This document shows positions 1 to 8,977 of a stretch of 64,000 nt of DNA, one piece after another. Positions within the stretch are counted from its first letter, which is position 1, and each line of letters opens with the position of its first letter. The stretch is taken from assembly GCA_965116395.1 (NCBI GenBank), contig OZ220684.1, positions 434,001 to 498,000 of the forward strand. The letters are read 5' to 3'. The notes below the pieces were generated by a model, which did not search any database, had not been told where the DNA came from, and saw only the letters and a program-made list of their open reading frames with translations. The position numbers were made by a program, and so were the translations under genes. The stretch is from Bin5 sp965116395 (GTDB lineage Bacteria > Chloroflexota > Anaerolineae > Caldilineales > Caldilineaceae).

Positions 1-76
1 GGAAATGCCTCAGAGAACGAACAGGGGAATAGAGTCAGCCGGTTTCGTTCTGCAAGCGTGACGAGGAGAATGCAGA

Positions 77-1015
77 TTGCTCAAATACCTGATAATGCGA
101 GTGCTCGGCATCATCCCCATGCTACTCGTGGTTCTTGTGATCATCTTCACTCTGGGCCACCTAGCTCCTGGCGACCCAATCGAGATGATGTATGAGAGTA
201 TGGAGACGGTGGTCGCGACGGAGGAGATGGTAGATCGGGCGCGGGCGCGACTCGGTCTTGATCAGCCGCTGCACGTGCAATTCATCCGATATGTGAGCAA
301 CGTTTTCCGAGGTGACTTGGGCGATTCAATTGTTCGCAGCCGGCCGGTGTTGGGAATGATTCTGAAAGTTTTCCCAATTTCTGCCCAGGTGGGGTTGTTG
401 GCCTTCGTGGCTCTGGTTGTTACCGGTGTTCCACTAGGTGTGTTGGCGGCCGTCAAACAGAACACGGCGGTGGACTATTTCATCGTCGGGGGGAGTCTTT
501 TCCTGCGCACGGTACCCGTGTATGTACTCGCACCTCTGCTGTTCATCATTTTGGTGCTCAGGTTGGACGTTATGAATGTTCCCTACGGATGGAAAGGAAT
601 CACGCACCCGAATGTAATAATGCCGACTCTAATGTTGATCCTGTTTCCACTGGCGGTTGTGATCAGGCAGATGAGAGTCGGCATTCTGGAAGTCGCGGAA
701 AACGACTACGTTCGCACCGCACGGGCTAAAGGGCTCAGGGAACGACAGGTCATTCTGGGCCATGTCATGCGCAACGCCATCACACCGGTCGTAACCTCGC
801 TGGGACTCATCGTGACAGGGCTGATAACCGGTTCGGTTTTTGTAGAGCAGATATTCGGTATTCCCGGATATGGCAACTTGTTCGTTACGTCGCTCATTCA
901 ACGTGACTATCCGCTGATGATGGGCTGCACACTCTTTGGGGCATTTCTCATTATGATGAGCAACCTGATCGTGGACTTCGTTTACCCGTTCCTGGATCCC
1001 AGAGTGACGCTGTGA
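77..1015 (+). CDS. Peptide-type ABC transporter permease (DppB/OppB family)
   Basis: Inner-membrane subunit of an oligopeptide/dipeptide-type ABC importer, 312 aa, the usual length. It has an N-terminal membrane helix (about residues 9-30), a large extracytoplasmic loop, then the permease domain. The EAA loop that contacts the ATPase lies around residues 205-235 (NDYVRTARAKGL). The C-terminus VDPVYPFLDPR-like end (FVYPFLDPRVTL) is typical of DppB proteins. The start is TTG at 77, chosen because GAGGAGA at 63-69 sits 7 bases upstream; the nearby ATG at 70 is out of frame. The stop overlaps the next start by four bases (GTGA), so the two permeases are translationally coupled. The solute-binding protein is presumably upstream of the window. 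No ATPase gene is visible, so ATPases must be encoded elsewhere. The substrate cannot be read from the sequence; many such systems carry peptides, and some carry oligosaccharides. Confidence 0.93.
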   Translation: MLKYLIMRVLGIIPMLLVVLVIIFTLGHLAPGDPIEMMYESMETVVATEEMVDRARARLGLDQPLHVQFIRYVSNVFRGDLGDSIVRSRPVLGMILKVFPISAQVGLLAFVALVVTGVPLGVLAAVKQNTAVDYFIVGGSLFLRTVPVYVLAPLLFIILVLRLDVMNVPYGWKGITHPNVIMPTLMLILFPLAVVIRQMRVGILEVAENDYVRTARAKGLRERQVILGHVMRNAITPVVTSLGLIVTGLITGSVFVEQIFGIPGYGNLFVTSLIQRDYPLMMGCTLFGAFLIMMSNLIVDFVYPFLDPRVTL

Positions 1016-2025
1016 CGAACCACGCCTCGAACCACGAGGACGAGCAGTCTTCGTCAGAAATCAGGCGCAGAATTCTTGCTGAAGAGCTTGAGGAGCCGAG
1101 AACCGGCCAAAGAGGTCTGTGGAGCGACGCCTTCAGGAGATTGCTCCGCAACCGTCTGTCCCTGATCGGCCTCATTGTCGTCCTCATCACCTACGCGACT
1201 GCTCTTGCAGGGCCATACCTTGCGCCGTACGACCACCTGGACCAGAATCTCGACCAGATAGGCATGCCGCCCAATGCAGAGCACTGGTTGGGTACGGATG
1301 ACGTTGGCCGCGACTATTTCAGTCGACTGCTGCACGCCATGCGGACGGCGGTATTGATATCGATTCTTGTGCCTCTCCTGACCCTGGTAATTGGAGTGAC
1401 GCTTGGCACGGTCAGCGCTTATTCGGGAAGGGCAGTTGACAACACGATAATGCGCCTGGCCGATGTCGTTATGACTATCCCCACTATTCTTTTCGCTGCA
1501 TTGATAAATACCTCGATTGCCGAACCGTTGGAAGCTGTTATGGCGGCGTTGCAAGACCAGACGGGGTGGAGATTCCTAACCAATACGGTCTATGTGGACT
1601 ATCTGATTGTGTTCAGTGCTCTGTCGCTTATCTCGTGGCCAGGGGAGGCGCGTCTGATCCGCGGACAGATTCTTTCGCTGCGAGAACAGGACTATGTGCT
1701 TGCGGCTCGTTCCGTTGGAGCTACCAACCAGCAGATTATGCTCAAGCACCTGGTTCCCAATTCCCTGGGCCCGGTCATTGTAAGTTTCACGTTCAGTATG
1801 TCCAGCGCCATGATCCTCGAGGCTTCACTCAGCTATCTTGGCATCGGAATACAGCCGCCGGGCGCCAGTTTGGGATCCATGATTAACAGGTCGATGCCAT
1901 CCTGGCGGACGTGGCCGCACTTGATTGCGATCCCGGCGATCGTTTTGGGTATTGTAACGCTGGCGATCAACTTCCTGGGAGATGGCCTCAACGACGCACT
2001 AAATCCGCGGCAGTCAGGAAAGTGA
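1012..2025 (+). CDS. Peptide-type ABC transporter permease (DppC/OppC family)
   Basis: Second permease of the same importer, 337 aa. A hydrophilic N-terminus of about 45 residues precedes the first membrane helix (LSLIGLIVVLITYATALAG), as expected for the OppC N-terminal domain. The pattern HWLGTDDVGRDYFSRLLHAMR is diagnostic of DppC. The EAA loop lies around residues 220-250 (REQDYVLAARSVGATNQQI). The C-terminus NFLGDGLNDALNPR is the family signature. The GTG start overlaps the stop of the upstream permease gene. A loop around residues 165-190 (after AALINTSIAEPLE) is longer than usual for the family. The gene is followed 12 bases later by a carboxypeptidase-like gene, which supports a peptide-uptake role for this cluster, although that is inference. 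Confidence 0.93.
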   Translation: MTNHASNHEDEQSSSEIRRRILAEELEEPRTGQRGLWSDAFRRLLRNRLSLIGLIVVLITYATALAGPYLAPYDHLDQNLDQIGMPPNAEHWLGTDDVGRDYFSRLLHAMRTAVLISILVPLLTLVIGVTLGTVSAYSGRAVDNTIMRLADVVMTIPTILFAALINTSIAEPLEAVMAALQDQTGWRFLTNTVYVDYLIVFSALSLISWPGEARLIRGQILSLREQDYVLAARSVGATNQQIMLKHLVPNSLGPVIVSFTFSMSSAMILEASLSYLGIGIQPPGASLGSMINRSMPSWRTWPHLIAIPAIVLGIVTLAINFLGDGLNDALNPRQSGK

Positions 2026-2037
2026 TGAGGACGCAAA

Positions 2038-3519
2038 GTGAATTTCAGATGGATACCACGAGTGTGGTCTCAAGGTACCGCGGATAGTGGTGATCTGCTT
2101 TCTTACCCATCGTTACCGGAGCTGGAAGCGTTTTACAGGGAATTGCAGAAAGACTTTTCGGGATCTGTTGCTCTGGAGAAAGCGGGGCACTCCGTGCAGG
2201 GGCGGCCGATCTGGCTGTTGACCATTACTGACCAGGAAGTAAATGACGAGGAGAAACAGCGCGTCCTGATGGTAGGACAAGAGCATGGGCAGGAACGCAG
2301 CGCGAGCCTTGCTCTGCTGGAACTGGCGCGCTGGCTTGTTACGCCTGCTGCGGCCGAGATTCGCCGCAGGCAGAGCATTGGGCTGATTCCGGTGGTCAAC
2401 CCTGATTCGTGGGAGGATCTGCGGTTCAACAATGTGAATGATGTGAACCTGTATGCAGATTTCTCTCTAGATGGTGAACCTACGCAGCCGGAGTCTCAGG
2501 CAGTGGCAGACATTCTCGAGCGTATGCAGCCGGAACTGTTCTGCTCACTTCACGGGACCGAGTTTGGCTGGAAGTACCGCATGGGCGAGAGCAACGGATT
2601 TTCGTGGACGACCAGCCAGTTCGACCGCTCCCACTCGCGTCTCTTTATTGAGGAGATAAACCGGGCGGCAGAGTCGGCAGGATTCCCGCAGGACCGCGGC
2701 GAAGAAGAGGCCGAGCGCATCCTGCCCTGGTTGCCGGGCAACATCCATCATTCGTACTACTCAGGCCAGCGCGTCACTTCCTGCGTCCATGCCTATCACC
2801 GCTATCATACGCTCGCCAATACGATGGAGGTGCACCATCCGCGCAGCGGCCTGATTCGGTGTATAACGATGCTCGAACTTGGCAATCAACCGTGGCGGAC
2901 CGAAGCGGTGGCGGGTTACCCTGTGCGGACGATGTTTCAGCAGGATGAAACCTTTGTCGCGGCATACGGACAGACGGCGGCTGAACGGCGGGCCAGTCGC
3001 GTGGAACTGTGGGGGCATACAAACCAGTTCCTGATTGCTCGAGGCGTCAACGAGCCGGTGGGCATGGCTGTAACTGCTTTTTCGCTGGACCCGGAAGATT
3101 ACGACCGCTGGCGCGCAGTGGAAATCGATCCCTTTTTGCAGCAATACGGGGAAGAACAAGGGATAGACGTGGCCGAGGTGCGCGCGGCTTGCGGGCGGTA
3201 CCCTCGTCTGCAGAGTCTGCGCTGCGATCAGATCAAGCCGGTTGCGAACGCCCGGGCAAAGCCTCTGCTGCGAGTAGCCAGCCAGGGTCTGGCGTTGCGT
3301 CTGAGGCTACCGCGATTGGCTGCCCTGCAGCGCGTCTGGCTCGACGGTCGGCCGGTCGGTGCGTCACCTGTCGACGGATACGAAAGCTGGAATACGCGCA
3401 ACGGTTTCACCATGGTCCAGTTCAATGTCCCTCCGCGTGCCAACTCTGAACGGTTCCAGCGTCACCTGATCGCGGTTGCGTACAGGGCGCCGCGTATCGA
3501 TCGGGGGGAAGTGGTGTAG
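2038..3519 (+). CDS. M14-family zinc carboxypeptidase-like protein
   Basis: 493-aa protein with the M14 metallopeptidase signature. His83-x-x-Glu86 (GQEHGQE) and His172 (SLHGTEF) fit the three zinc ligands HxxE...H. Glu280 in TMLELGNQ sits where the catalytic glutamate of carboxypeptidases is expected. An RBS-like TGAGG at 2026-2030 precedes the GTG start by 7 bases. There is no clear signal peptide, so it probably acts in the cytoplasm on imported peptides or amidated compounds. The C-terminal 150 residues or so form an additional domain that I do not recognise. It lies 12 bases after the permease gene and before a sugar-acid dehydratase-like gene, so all four probably form one operon. The exact substrate is unknown; deacylase or succinylglutamate-desuccinylase-like activity is possible within the wider clan. 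Confidence 0.8.
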   Translation: MNFRWIPRVWSQGTADSGDLLSYPSLPELEAFYRELQKDFSGSVALEKAGHSVQGRPIWLLTITDQEVNDEEKQRVLMVGQEHGQERSASLALLELARWLVTPAAAEIRRRQSIGLIPVVNPDSWEDLRFNNVNDVNLYADFSLDGEPTQPESQAVADILERMQPELFCSLHGTEFGWKYRMGESNGFSWTTSQFDRSHSRLFIEEINRAAESAGFPQDRGEEEAERILPWLPGNIHHSYYSGQRVTSCVHAYHRYHTLANTMEVHHPRSGLIRCITMLELGNQPWRTEAVAGYPVRTMFQQDETFVAAYGQTAAERRASRVELWGHTNQFLIARGVNEPVGMAVTAFSLDPEDYDRWRAVEIDPFLQQYGEEQGIDVAEVRAACGRYPRLQSLRCDQIKPVANARAKPLLRVASQGLALRLRLPRLAALQRVWLDGRPVGASPVDGYESWNTRNGFTMVQFNVPPRANSERFQRHLIAVAYRAPRIDRGEVV

Positions 3520-3552
3520 GCAGGTGGATATGGCATTGCGAAGGGGTCTGGC

Positions 3553-4557
3553 ATGTCGCTCAAGTCGATTGAACCGGGAATGAAGCTTGCCGTCTCCATT
3601 TCAGCCGAGGCGGGGGACGACTATCTGACCTTCCTGAAACAGATTGGGATCGACTGGGTTACGTTGTGGACAACGGTGCCGCGGGCCGGGGCGGCGTACT
3701 ACCTTCAGGTGAAGAGTCGTTTCGCACAGGCTGGACTGCGGGTTTACGGTTTTGGCAATGGCAATCTACACAATCAGGATGCCATTGTCCTGGGATTAGA
3801 GAACCGGGACACCAAGGTTGAAGAGTATAAGCTTCATCTGCGCGCATTGGGCGAGGCCGACATTCCTTACACTACCTATGCACACATGGCCAATGGGGTC
3901 TGGAGTTCGGCGCCACGGAGCACGCGAGGCGGGGCCAGCGCGCGCAGCTTCGATGCCGAAGGTGAACACACAGGCTACAGAAGCGCCAATCGCTTTTATG
4001 CACCGCTCTCGCATGGTCGGGTCTACAGCGAGGTGGAAATCTGGGACAATTTTCGTCACTTTATCGCGGAGGTTGCGCCTGTGGCTGAGGAACAGGGTGT
4101 GCGGATTGGGATTCATCCCGACGATCCGCCCCAACTCAATCTAGGTGGTGTGCCCAGGTGCATTTTCAGCAGTTTTGACGGTTACCGGCAGGCTATGGAT
4201 ATTGCTGACAGTCCCAATATTGGGATTTGCTTCTGCATCGGCTGCTGGCTGGAAGGCGGCGCGCTGATGGGTAAAGACACTGGCGAGGCGTTGCGCGAAT
4301 TCGGCCGCCAGGAAAAAGTCTTCAAGGTTCATTTCCGCAATGTCGACAGGCCGCTGCCAAGGTTTGTGGAGACCTTCGTTGATGATGGGTATTACGATAT
4401 GCGGAAGGCAATCGAGGCGTTAAAGGAGATAGACTTTGACGGCGTCCTCATTCCAGACCATGTTCCGATGATGGGAGATGACCCGCGAATTGGCGCGGCC
4501 TACACGATCGGGTGGATCAAGGCGATGTTGGGCGAGGAAGGGGAGCACACCTCTTAG
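3553..4557 (+). CDS. Mannonate dehydratase-like TIM-barrel enzyme (UxuA family)
   Basis: 334-aa protein that matches the mannonate dehydratase family, which converts D-mannonate to 2-keto-3-deoxygluconate in hexuronate catabolism. Visible family motifs are IHPDDPP with LGGVPRCI (His188), CFCIGCW (Cys231), VHFRNV (His260) and IPDHVPMMGDDPR (Asp302-His303). These supply the His, Cys, His and Asp metal ligands expected for the family. An RBS AAGGGG precedes the ATG. It is the last gene of the + strand cluster. The carboxylate substrate could be mannonate or a related sugar acid; in this family, divergent members are often misnamed, so I hold the family firmly and the exact substrate loosely. It follows the carboxypeptidase-like gene by 33 bases. 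Confidence 0.82.
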   Translation: MSLKSIEPGMKLAVSISAEAGDDYLTFLKQIGIDWVTLWTTVPRAGAAYYLQVKSRFAQAGLRVYGFGNGNLHNQDAIVLGLENRDTKVEEYKLHLRALGEADIPYTTYAHMANGVWSSAPRSTRGGASARSFDAEGEHTGYRSANRFYAPLSHGRVYSEVEIWDNFRHFIAEVAPVAEEQGVRIGIHPDDPPQLNLGGVPRCIFSSFDGYRQAMDIADSPNIGICFCIGCWLEGGALMGKDTGEALREFGRQEKVFKVHFRNVDRPLPRFVETFVDDGYYDMRKAIEALKEIDFDGVLIPDHVPMMGDDPRIGAAYTIGWIKAMLGEEGEHTS

Positions 4558-4585
4558 CGCCAAGGACGCCATTTCGCCTGCTCGG

Positions 4586-4915
4586 TAACTACTAAGCCAC
4601 AGCAGTTGACCAGCCAGCCGTCCCTGGAACCATTCAGGCTCTTGGTGACGCAACCGGTGTACAGCCGCCGCCATGCTCGCCAGCCGATACGTTGCGAAGA
4701 AGGCACACCGTCGGTGAGGCATGTTTTTGTAGGGGGGCGTTGCGGGGGCGCAGCCCCTGCACAAGGGAGGGCGCTTGCGCCCGACCGCCCAAAATACAAC
4801 AATGTGGGGAGAAAGAACACCTTTGCTCGCCTCGTTCAGGGGTGCGAATCAGTTGCGGCTGAGTAGTTACCCTGCTCGTTGGTCTGGCAACCTAAGCGTT
4901 CCAGGCAGTGGCGCA
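4586..4915. repeat. Dispersed structured repeat, copy A (long form)
   Basis: This is the main content of the gene-free stretch 4558-5186, between two converging clusters. The core at 4731-4790 recurs at 40935-40995 and 48570-48632. It holds two hairpins: 4742-4760 (GCGGGGGC, loop GCA, GCCCCTGC, with one G-T pair) and 4769-4782 (GGGCGC, loop TT, GCGCCC). The flanks on both sides are also similar to those of the copy at 48.4-48.8 kb (for example CCATTCAGGCT, GTCGGTGAGG, TTGCTCGCCTC and GGCTGAGTAGTT), so the full element is about 330 bases. No coding potential is convincing on either strand. From 4916 to 5186 I see nothing further. Confidence 0.75.
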
Positions 4916-5186
4916 GGTAGTTTCCGATTTCATAGGTTACAGGCACTAGAGCCCAGCCTCATTTGACGCTGTTCGGTCGAAGCGATACCCCCGTCATTCC
5001 CCGCTTTACTCTTCCTCATACACTCGGATGTCACATTTCCAGCGAAAAACGGCGAGGGGAGACGGCTGGGCGCGCGCCGGGACGGCTGCTCCTCTATATC
5101 GGCCAGCGTAGTCGGCGAGACTCTTCTGCGCGTTCGTATACCTGTTCGCTGAAATCTAGCAGCGGATCAAATGTTGGAGTACCGAC

Positions 5187-6353
5187 CTATTGCCCGCTGA
5201 TCGCGTTTTCGACGGCCGCGATCAGCTCTTCTTCTTTCCAGGTAACGGCGATGGCGTAGTAGTTATCGTGCTGATAGAAGGGATTGCCGGCGCGCCGCCA
5301 GCCGAAATTAGCGTGCCGCAGTGAGGGATTATAGTAGTACATGGTCATGCCGAGACCGCTTTCGCTGCGGACGACGCTGGAGGGGTAGCCCAGATCAGTG
5401 CGGCGAGACTCTTCCGCGGTGTAGCCGTAAAGATGGCCGGAGAAGGTGAGAAGACAATCGAGCCAGGATTGTCCGCGGTCACGGCTGACGCGTCCTTCGA
5501 TTCGGTAGGGCGGGTTACGGTTGCCGTAGGTGAGCAGGATGTCGCCATTTGAGAGGCGCACGAGGTCGGCGGGATGTTGACTGGCTTGCGTGATCTGCGT
5601 TGGAACTGACCAAGAGCGACCACCATCCTGTGAGAGTGTGCTGTGGAGGGCCTGGTCGTTGTCGGCGCCGCGCAGCACTGCGAGCAGATCTCCATCGGGC
5701 AAGGAGATCAGGGCGGTCTCGTTCATATTTGGCGCGATCAGAGAGACATCTCCCCAGGTCTTGCCATCGTCGCGCGAGCGGATCACATAGGAGCTGTCAT
5801 TCTTGCTCGGACTCAACCGATCTTCGTATTCCTGGGCGGTGTAAATGGGCGCGAGCAGTGTAGCGTCGGGGAGGAAGACGATCTTGCCGAAGGGCGAACC
5901 CGTGGGCAGGGAATCTATTGACAGGTGATAGGGCTCTGCCCAACTGATGCCGCTGTCGAAGGAGCGGGTCGCCATGATGGCGACCGGTTTGCGGCCACGA
6001 TTGCGGCTGTTCCCGTCGTAGTTGCCGTAGGCGTCGTAGTAGTGCTGGCGGTGGTAGAGGAGGATGAGCGTCTCTGCGGCTGAAACGCCGAAGGCTGGGT
6101 TGCGGTCGTCGTCCTCGCTGTCGGCGACAACATTGGGCGGGGTCCAGGTCCGGCCGTCATCCAAAGAGCGCACAACCTCTATGCGCCCTTCACGGCCGTT
6201 ATGGCCAGCGCCGCCGCGCAGCGCGGCGACCGCGGCACCGTCACTGGAAATGGCCAAAACGGGGAAAAGGCCGCCATCCTGATAGGCAGTTGTTTCACGG
6301 GTGCCTGGGAGAGTACGGACGTCGACAGTGTGGTGAGGCGCCAAGTTGGTCAC
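5187..6353 (-). CDS. Sialidase-like BNR/Asp-box protein, tandem copy A
   Basis: 388-aa protein with five Asp-boxes (S-x-D-x-G-x-[TS]-W: SLDDGRTW, SFDSGISW, SRDDGKTW, SQDGGRSW, SRDRGQSW). This marks a six-bladed sialidase-fold beta-propeller. The N-terminal DGGLFPVLA...ALRGGAGH segment occupies the place where the sialidase arginine motif is found, but a classical FRIP motif is not evident, so sialidase activity itself is not proved. There is no signal peptide, so it would act inside the cell unless exported by another route. The GTG start at 6353 is supported by AAGGAGA just upstream. It is the last gene of the long minus-strand cluster and one of three close paralogues in a row. Alternatives are a trans-sialidase-like or other glycan hydrolase, or a binding protein. 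Confidence 0.85.
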   Translation of the reverse strand: MTNLAPHHTVDVRTLPGTRETTAYQDGGLFPVLAISSDGAAVAALRGGAGHNGREGRIEVVRSLDDGRTWTPPNVVADSEDDDRNPAFGVSAAETLILLYHRQHYYDAYGNYDGNSRNRGRKPVAIMATRSFDSGISWAEPYHLSIDSLPTGSPFGKIVFLPDATLLAPIYTAQEYEDRLSPSKNDSSYVIRSRDDGKTWGDVSLIAPNMNETALISLPDGDLLAVLRGADNDQALHSTLSQDGGRSWSVPTQITQASQHPADLVRLSNGDILLTYGNRNPPYRIEGRVSRDRGQSWLDCLLTFSGHLYGYTAEESRRTDLGYPSSVVRSESGLGMTMYYYNPSLRHANFGWRRAGNPFYQHDNYYAIAVTWKEEELIAAVENAISGQ

Positions 6354-6462
6354 TTCAGTGTCTCCTTTTGTCCGAGTAGCGGCAATAATATGTAGGAATG
6401 TGCGGGACCTGCGCGGTGTGCAACCGTTCCATCGTCGGCAACAAGGAGCGAAAGGCGCGGCG

Positions 6463-7623
6463 CTATTGACCGCTTATCGCGTTTTCGATCGCCGCGATCA
6501 ACTCTTCTTCTTGCCACGTTACGGCGATGGCGCAATAGTTTGAGTGCTTATAGAGGGGATTGCCGGAGCTCTGAAGGGCATCGATGGCAAGGTGCATAGA
6601 GGGATTGTAATAGTACATTGTGATACCCTGACCGCCGCCGCGGAGGACGCTGGAGGGATAGCCAAGATCGGTGCGGCGGGACTCTTCAACAGTGTAACCA
6701 TAAAGATGACCGGAGAATGTGAGAAGACAGTCGAGCCAGGAGTGCCCGCGGTCGCGGCTGATGCGCCCTTCGATGCGGTGGGGCGGGTTGCGGTTGCCGT
6801 AGGTGAGCAGGATGTCGCCATTGGAGAGACGCAACATGTCGGCGGGATGCTGACGGGCCTGGGTGATCTGGGTGGGCGGGGACCAGGTCCGGCCGCCATC
6901 CTGTGAACGAGTGCTATGCAGCGCCTGGGCGGTGTCGTCACGCTGCACGGCGAGGAGATCGCCTTCTGGTAGGGCGATGAGCGCGGTCTCATTCCTATGC
7001 GGTGCGATCTGCGAGATATCTCCCCATGTGCGGCCATCGTCCTGGGAACGTACGAGGTAGGCGGTGTCATACATCTGCTCGCTTTGCTCGTCTGCCCGGG
7101 ACCGACTGTTGTAGAGGGGTGCGAGCAGTGTGCCATCGTTGAGCGAGACGACTTTGCCGAAGAACGACACCCTCGCCAGGGGATCAAATGACAGAGGATA
7201 TGGTTCTTCCCAGGTGAGGCCGTTATCGAGGGAGCGGGTAGCCATCAGCGCGATCGGCTTGGGGTTGGAGGTGGGGAGGCCGGCCTGGTAGTTGCCTTCG
7301 GCGTCGTATCTGTGTTCGCGCTGGTAGAGGAGGACAAGGGTTCCCTGGGATGAAACTCCGAAGGCGGCATCGCGGTCGTCGTCGTCGCTGTCGGCGACTG
7401 GATTCGGCGGCGACCAGGTGAGGCCGGCATCGGAGGAGCGCATAACCTCCATGCGCGCCTCGCGGCCGAGATGGCCGGCGCCGCCGCGCAGTGCCGCGAC
7501 CACGTCACCGTTGGGGGCCAGGGCCAGAATGGGGAAGAGGCCGCCATCCTGATAGGCAGTGGTATCCCTTGTGCCGGGGAGAGTACGGACATCGACGATT
7601 CGGTCGGTAGCCAAGGTGGTCAC
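6463..7623 (-). CDS. Sialidase-like BNR/Asp-box protein, tandem copy B
   Basis: 386-aa paralogue of the genes on either side, identical or nearly so over long stretches. Examples are the N-terminal VDVRTLPGTR, the segment ILLTYGNRNPP, and the C-terminus AIENAISGQ. Five Asp-boxes are present (SSDAGLTW, SLDNGLTW, SQDDGRTW, SQDGGRTW, SRDRGHSW). The GTG start and the RBS AAGGAGA with its spacing are conserved with copy A, so the duplication included the translation signals. No signal peptide is present. The gap to copy A is 109 bases and to copy C 116 bases. Divergence is concentrated in loops between blades, such as residues 105-120 and 165-175, which could change substrate preference. Confidence 0.85.
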   Translation of the reverse strand: MTTLATDRIVDVRTLPGTRDTTAYQDGGLFPILALAPNGDVVAALRGGAGHLGREARMEVMRSSDAGLTWSPPNPVADSDDDDRDAAFGVSSQGTLVLLYQREHRYDAEGNYQAGLPTSNPKPIALMATRSLDNGLTWEEPYPLSFDPLARVSFFGKVVSLNDGTLLAPLYNSRSRADEQSEQMYDTAYLVRSQDDGRTWGDISQIAPHRNETALIALPEGDLLAVQRDDTAQALHSTRSQDGGRTWSPPTQITQARQHPADMLRLSNGDILLTYGNRNPPHRIEGRISRDRGHSWLDCLLTFSGHLYGYTVEESRRTDLGYPSSVLRGGGQGITMYYYNPSMHLAIDALQSSGNPLYKHSNYCAIAVTWQEEELIAAIENAISGQ

Positions 7624-7739
7624 TGCGGTGTCTCCTTTCGTGCGCGTTGCGGCGACAGGTTGCGAGGATGTTCGGAATCTGCGTTGTACTCTGCAGTTCC
7701 ACCGATGACTGTCAGGAGCGAAAGGCAGATGTCACTGCG

Positions 7740-8909
7740 CTATTGCCCGCTGATCGCGCTTTCGACCGCTGCGATTATTTCGTCTTCCTGCCAGGTTACG
7801 GCGACGGCGCAGTAGTCCGTGTGTTGATAGAGGGCATTGCTGTCACGCTGGCGGGCATCGACGGCGAGGCGCATCGAGGGATTGTAATAGTACATCGTGA
7901 TTCCCTGGCCGCTGCGGCTGCCGCCTTGGAGGACGCTGGAGGGATAGCCAAGATCGGTGCGGCGGGACTCTTCAACTGTGTAGCCGTAGAGATGACCGGA
8001 GAAAGTGAGAAGACAGTCGAGCCACGAGTTTCCCCCGTCGCGGCTGACGCGTCCTTCGATACGGTGGGGCGGGTTGCGGTTGCCGTAGGTGAGCAGGATG
8101 TTTCCATTGGAGAGGTGTACCAGGTCGGCGGGGTGCTGACGGGGTTGGGTGATCTGGGTGGTCGTGGACCAGGTGAGGCCAGCGTCCTGTGAACGGGTGC
8201 TGTGCAGGGCTCCGGCGGTGTCGTCACGTAGCACGGCGAGGAGGTCGCCTTCAGGCAGGACGATCAGGGCGGTCTCATTCATATGGGGGGCGATCTGCGA
8301 GACACCTCCCCATGTGCGGCCATCGTCCTGGGAACGAACGAGGTAGGACGTGTCAAAGCGCTGGTCGCTCTGCTCGTCTGCCCAGGCCTGACTGTTGTAA
8401 ATGGGAGCGAGCAGCGTCCCATCGTCGAGCGTGACGATTTTGCCGTAGGGCGAGCCCGTGGCGAGGGCGTCTATCGACAGAGGGTAGGGCTCTTCCCAGG
8501 TAAGGCCGTTGTCGAAGGAGCGGGTGGCCATTATGGCAACAGGTTTGCGGTCGGAGATGCGGACGCCGCCCTGGTAGTTGCCGTCATCGTCGTAGTTGTG
8601 TTGACGATGGTAGAGGAGGATAAGAGTGCCTTGGGATGAAACGCCGAAGGCCGGGTTGCGGTCATCGTCATCGCTATCGGCTATCAAGTGTGGAGGCGTC
8701 CAAGTATGGCCGCCGTCGAGTGAGCGCACTACTTCCATCCGCCCTTCGCGGCCGATATGGCCAGCGCCGCCACGCAGGGCGGCGACGGCGGCGCCGCTGG
8801 GGGCCAGGGCCATAACGGGGAAGAGGCCGCCATCCTGATAGGCGATGGTCTCGCGCGTGCCGGGGAGAGCACGAATATCGACAGTTCGGTCAGGTGCAGT
8901 CGTGGTCAC
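7740..8909 (-). CDS. Sialidase-like BNR/Asp-box protein, tandem copy C
   Basis: 389-aa third member of the tandem set, with Asp-boxes SLDGGHTW, SFDNGLTW, SQDDGRTW, SQDAGLTW and SRDGGNSW. It shares the DGGLFPVMAL N-terminal strand and the ESAISGQ end with copies A and B. The GTG start at 8909 has AGGGAG upstream, slightly different from the AAGGAGA of A and B. It is the first transcribed of the three and follows the more distant sialidase-like gene by 68 bases. No export signal is visible. As with the others, the fold is well supported and the enzymatic activity is inferred from family membership and from the surrounding sugar-processing genes. Confidence 0.85.
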   Translation of the reverse strand: MTTTAPDRTVDIRALPGTRETIAYQDGGLFPVMALAPSGAAVAALRGGAGHIGREGRMEVVRSLDGGHTWTPPHLIADSDDDDRNPAFGVSSQGTLILLYHRQHNYDDDGNYQGGVRISDRKPVAIMATRSFDNGLTWEEPYPLSIDALATGSPYGKIVTLDDGTLLAPIYNSQAWADEQSDQRFDTSYLVRSQDDGRTWGGVSQIAPHMNETALIVLPEGDLLAVLRDDTAGALHSTRSQDAGLTWSTTTQITQPRQHPADLVHLSNGNILLTYGNRNPPHRIEGRVSRDGGNSWLDCLLTFSGHLYGYTVEESRRTDLGYPSSVLQGGSRSGQGITMYYYNPSMRLAVDARQRDSNALYQHTDYCAVAVTWQEDEIIAAVESAISGQ

Positions 8910-8977
8910 TTACATGACTCCCTTGGTTCGACTGGTTGCTGGCGGCGTTGGGAGATGCCCGATATTCTCGTCTCGGG

